Positions 6,902 to 8,612 of a stretch of 8,612 nucleotides of DNA are shown one piece after another. This DNA comes from JBKHYG01 sp046565595 (GTDB lineage Bacteria; Actinomycetota; AC-67). The notes beneath the pieces were generated by a model. It saw only the letters and a list, made by a program, of their open reading frames with translations, made no database searches and had not been told where the DNA came from. A program made the position numbers and the translations under genes. The first letter of the stretch is position 1, and the number at the start of each line of letters is the position of its first letter. Where the stretch lies: NCBI GenBank assembly GCA_046565595.1, contig JBKHYG010000009.1, positions 1 through 8,612 of the forward strand, read 5' to 3'.

Positions 6902-8212
6902 TCATCTCCTATGGCCGGCCAGGATGCGGACGCGCTCGCGTCGGCCGACCAGGGCGGTCACGGGAACCACCAAGGAGAGCACCGCCGTGACCGCTCCAGC
7001 CAGCATGAGCAGGGCTGCCAGGATGCGCAAGGCGCGGGTCGGGATCTGCCTGCCTGCCAGTGAGAGCGTCCCAGGTGAGGCGCCTGGCACGACCACCTCC
7101 GTGGTCGTGCTCGTCCCTGTCGATGCGGTGGTGGGATCCAGGAACAAGCGTTGTCCGTCGAAGCGCATCTTCAGTTCTGGGACCATCGGCTGGGTGTAGT
7201 CGACGCCTCGGGTCTGCCCGTGGAGTTGGAGCGCCGTGCGGATCGAGACCGGATAGAAGCCCTCGTTGTCTCCTGTCTGCGCCTTGAAACCCTCCAACAC
7301 CTCGCGCAGTTGCATCAGGTCCAAACGACCCCTAGCGACGCCCCCGCTGAGTTCTCCTTCGCCCATGGGGAAACTTCGCTCCCAACCGGCAGAGGAGCCG
7401 AGGAGCGCCGTCATCTTCCATGTCCCTGCCGCCGGTATCACCTCGGCTGCATCGGTCGAACCGACCGCGATCTTCACTCGAGCCTGGTCCACGAGCTTCA
7501 GGTAGAAGGGTTGGCCGTCAGGAACAACTCCGTCGGGGTAGACCGGGCCCTGGGGCGCGGGTCCACCGGTCGTGACCTTCACCTGATGCGGAACGGCGAC
7601 CGGCCCAGGTTGCCTCTCAGGAGCAGCGAAGCCGACCCCGGCGACGATCACGCCGCCTACTAGCAGTCCGATGGCCGCATGCTGGAGCGTGTTCGGGTCA
7701 GAGTTTCCCCGATGTTGGGGCTTCGGGGTCGTTTCGCCGGCTGATCGATCGCTCTTGGTTCGATCCTCGCGCAGATAGCCGAGCCCCACCAGGAAGACCA
7801 GCAGTGCCACGATGACGCCCATCAGGCCTCCCCGGCCGAAGGCTCCCATCCATCGCCCGACAGCGGGCACCCGGAGTGCCATGCGACCAACGATCTGCTG
7901 GGGCGCGATCGGGTCCGGATCGACGAAGTCGTTGCCATCTCCTCGCGTCCGGATCGAGCCCTCGGTCGATACGACGCGATGCACGACGACCGGACCATCC
8001 AACCCACGAACGGCGATGATGTCTCCGACCTCGTAGTTGCCAGCAGGCCTCGTGACGACGAGGTCTCCGACCTCGAGGGTCGGCTGCATGGAAGTACCGC
8101 GCGTGACGACGACATAGTCAACGCCTCCACCCAGCGTTCGCGGCCCAAGCGTCAGCCACACCGACGCCAGAGCCGCGAGCGCGAGCGCGGTTCTGATCCG
8201 AGATCCGGTCAA
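6902..8212 (-). CDS. SipW/ER-type signal peptidase I with C-terminal DUF5305-like domain
   Basis: A 436-residue membrane protein. Residues 1-147 form a signal peptidase I of the archaeal/ER/SipW type: membrane helix (8-23), nucleophile motif GTSMQPTL (Ser41), VVVHRVV with His78 in place of the bacterial Lys, RGDGNDFVDPDPI (90-102), and IVGRMALRVPAVGR (107-120), then a second helix (129-146). A charged cytoplasmic loop and a third helix (179-197) lead to an extracytoplasmic domain (about 198-360) resembling DUF5305 (GTWKMTALL, GW, LDLMQLREVLEGFKAQTG, FYPVSI). A Ser/Thr-rich linker, a fourth helix (394-422) and a basic tail follow. Predicted topology puts both domains outside. The only plausible start is TTG at 8212: an in-frame TGA lies two codons upstream. 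It sits between two genes for secreted proteins with a shared post-signal motif, which are its probable substrates. The DUF5305 match is from recall. Confidence 0.88.
   Translation of the reverse strand: MTGSRIRTALALAALASVWLTLGPRTLGGGVDYVVVTRGTSMQPTLEVGDLVVTRPAGNYEVGDIIAVRGLDGPVVVHRVVSTEGSIRTRGDGNDFVDPDPIAPQQIVGRMALRVPAVGRWMGAFGRGGLMGVIVALLVFLVGLGYLREDRTKSDRSAGETTPKPQHRGNSDPNTLQHAAIGLLVGGVIVAGVGFAAPERQPGPVAVPHQVKVTTGGPAPQGPVYPDGVVPDGQPFYLKLVDQARVKIAVGSTDAAEVIPAAGTWKMTALLGSSAGWERSFPMGEGELSGGVARGRLDLMQLREVLEGFKAQTGDNEGFYPVSIRTALQLHGQTRGVDYTQPMVPELKMRFDGQRLFLDPTTASTGTSTTTEVVVPGASPGTLSLAGRQIPTRALRILAALLMLAGAVTAVLSLVVPVTALVGRRERVRILAGHRR
6906..6910 (-). promoter_or_regulatory. Ribosome binding site that sets the RTX protein start
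   Basis: AGGAG lies in the last codons of the peptidase gene, with 6 nt (ATGACC) between it and the ATG at 6899. The longer start at 6905 would have no spacing at all. Confidence 0.65.
7087..7110. repeat. Perfect 10-bp inverted repeat inside the peptidase gene
   Basis: Arms GCACGACCAC / GTGGTCGTGC, 4-nt loop (GGAG on the transcript). It encodes the TTTEVVV part of the Ser/Thr-rich linker before the last membrane helix. Alternating Thr (ACG/ACC) and Val (GTG/GTC) codons are naturally complementary, so it may be a coding by-product. Confidence 0.4.
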
Positions 8213-8215
8213 GGG

Positions 8216-8572
8216 TCATCCCACCGCCACCACTGTCAGTTGATCGATCGCTCCGACGGTCGCCTGCGGGCTGGTAGTTGGACAGGTCCAGACGAAGCCG
8301 ACATTCGTGCACGCGTAGTAGGTGCTGCCGGCAGCCGTCAGTTTGGCCTTGACGGTCGTGGCGGCTGAATCAAGCGTGAAAACCACCGCGTCCACATTCG
8401 TGGGTGTGGTCAGGTTCAGTGTGTATGAGATCGCCGAGACGACATAGCCAGAGATGCCTCCGGAACCCGAACCTGCTGTGCTGGACGGAACCGTGTTGCT
8501 GGCCGTCAAGCCGCTGGCCGCGCTCCCTGCTGCGACAGCCACAAGCGCCAGTACTATCAGTCGGATCCGCAT
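8216..8572 (-). CDS. Small secreted beta-rich protein, likely SipW-type substrate
   Basis: A 118-residue protein not assigned to a named family. A signal segment (MRIR then hydrophobic to about residue 20) is followed by TASNTVPSSTAG (23-34), GSGSGG and a beta-rich mature domain starting ISGYVVSAISYTLNL (40-54). Cys88 and Cys97 (YYACTN...VWTC) could form a disulfide in the exported protein. No LPXTG-like anchor and no C-terminal helix is present, so it is probably released or assembled at the surface. The overall pattern resembles SipW-dependent signal peptides of TasA/camelysin type, in which a serine/threonine-asparagine segment leads to an AG pair; this is a resemblance, not a match. ATG at 8572 has the optimal AGGAGG 6 nt upstream. 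It is the first gene of the cassette and its stop is 3 nt before the peptidase start. Pilus- or fibre-subunit roles are speculative. Confidence 0.8.
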   Translation of the reverse strand: MRIRLIVLALVAVAAGSAASGLTASNTVPSSTAGSGSGGISGYVVSAISYTLNLTTPTNVDAVVFTLDSAATTVKAKLTAAGSTYYACTNVGFVWTCPTTSPQATVGAIDQLTVVAVG

Positions 8573-8612
8573 GTTCGTCCTCCTAGGGAAAGCTCCTAGA
8601 GGCGAACATCGG
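8567..8612 (-). promoter_or_regulatory. Hairpin enclosing the Shine-Dalgarno and start codon of the first cassette gene
   Basis: On the transcript the arm 8612-8595 pairs with 8587-8567 in 18 base pairs interrupted by three single-base bulges (8583, 8578, 8570), all on the downstream arm, with a 7-nt loop at 8594-8588. AGGAGG (8584-8579) and most of the ATG (8572-8570) are inside the stem. A second CTAGGAG copy (8599-8593) lies on the upstream arm and loop. Such a structure would limit ribosome access unless opened by a protein, RNA, temperature or transcription. It could also be a terminator of an upstream gene beyond the window, although no U-tract follows. Confidence 0.55.

Noticed and set aside
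6912..6919. GGCCGGCC palindrome near the end of the peptidase gene
   Set aside because: An 8-bp GC palindrome in GC-rich coding sequence is expected by chance.
8216..8239. Possible cell-wall anchor at the C-terminus of the secreted protein
   Set aside because: The chain ends DQLTVVAVG with no LPXTG-like motif, hydrophobic helix or basic tail.

Overview
The window is GC-rich bacterial DNA in which every supported gene lies on the minus strand, so it reads from high to low coordinates. The likely source is an actinobacterium (Actinomycetota), probably an uncultured lineage. The best evidence is the run DUF948 protein - small one-helix protein (DUF6167-like) - alaS, a neighbourhood I know from actinobacteria. 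The N-terminus of the alanyl-tRNA synthetase and the weak use of U-tailed terminators fit as well. No mobile element, CRISPR array, tRNA or rRNA gene is visible, and no stretch over 300 bases lacks a gene.

Region 1 (8612-6513) is a three-gene secretion cassette. It starts with a short secreted beta-rich protein (8572-8216). Next is a SipW/ER-type signal peptidase I with a Ser/His dyad, apparently fused to an extracytoplasmic DUF5305-like domain (8212-6902). Last is a small secreted RTX calcium-binding protein (6899-6513). The two secreted proteins flank the peptidase and share a 12-residue motif, TASN-x-VPSS-x-AG, right after their hydrophobic signal segment, although they are otherwise unrelated. 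The simplest reading is a dedicated peptidase with its own two substrates, comparable in logic to SipW/TasA of Bacillus. The first gene's Shine-Dalgarno and start codon lie inside an 18-pair hairpin.

Region 2 (6466-2767) is a housekeeping operon: a glyoxalase-II-like metallo-beta-lactamase-fold hydrolase, hisS and aspS. The genes are 2 nt apart or overlap by 4 nt. The aspartyl-tRNA synthetase carries residues associated with the non-discriminating type, implying Asn-tRNA(Asn) is made by transamidation.

Region 3 (2713-1) holds the DUF948 protein, the DUF6167-like protein and alaS, which runs off the window at residue 694. Hairpins without U-tracts lie between regions 1 and 2 (6490-6511) and between regions 2 and 3 (2733-2749). 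Regions 2 and 3 are ordinary translation genes. The accessory and potentially new content is region 1.
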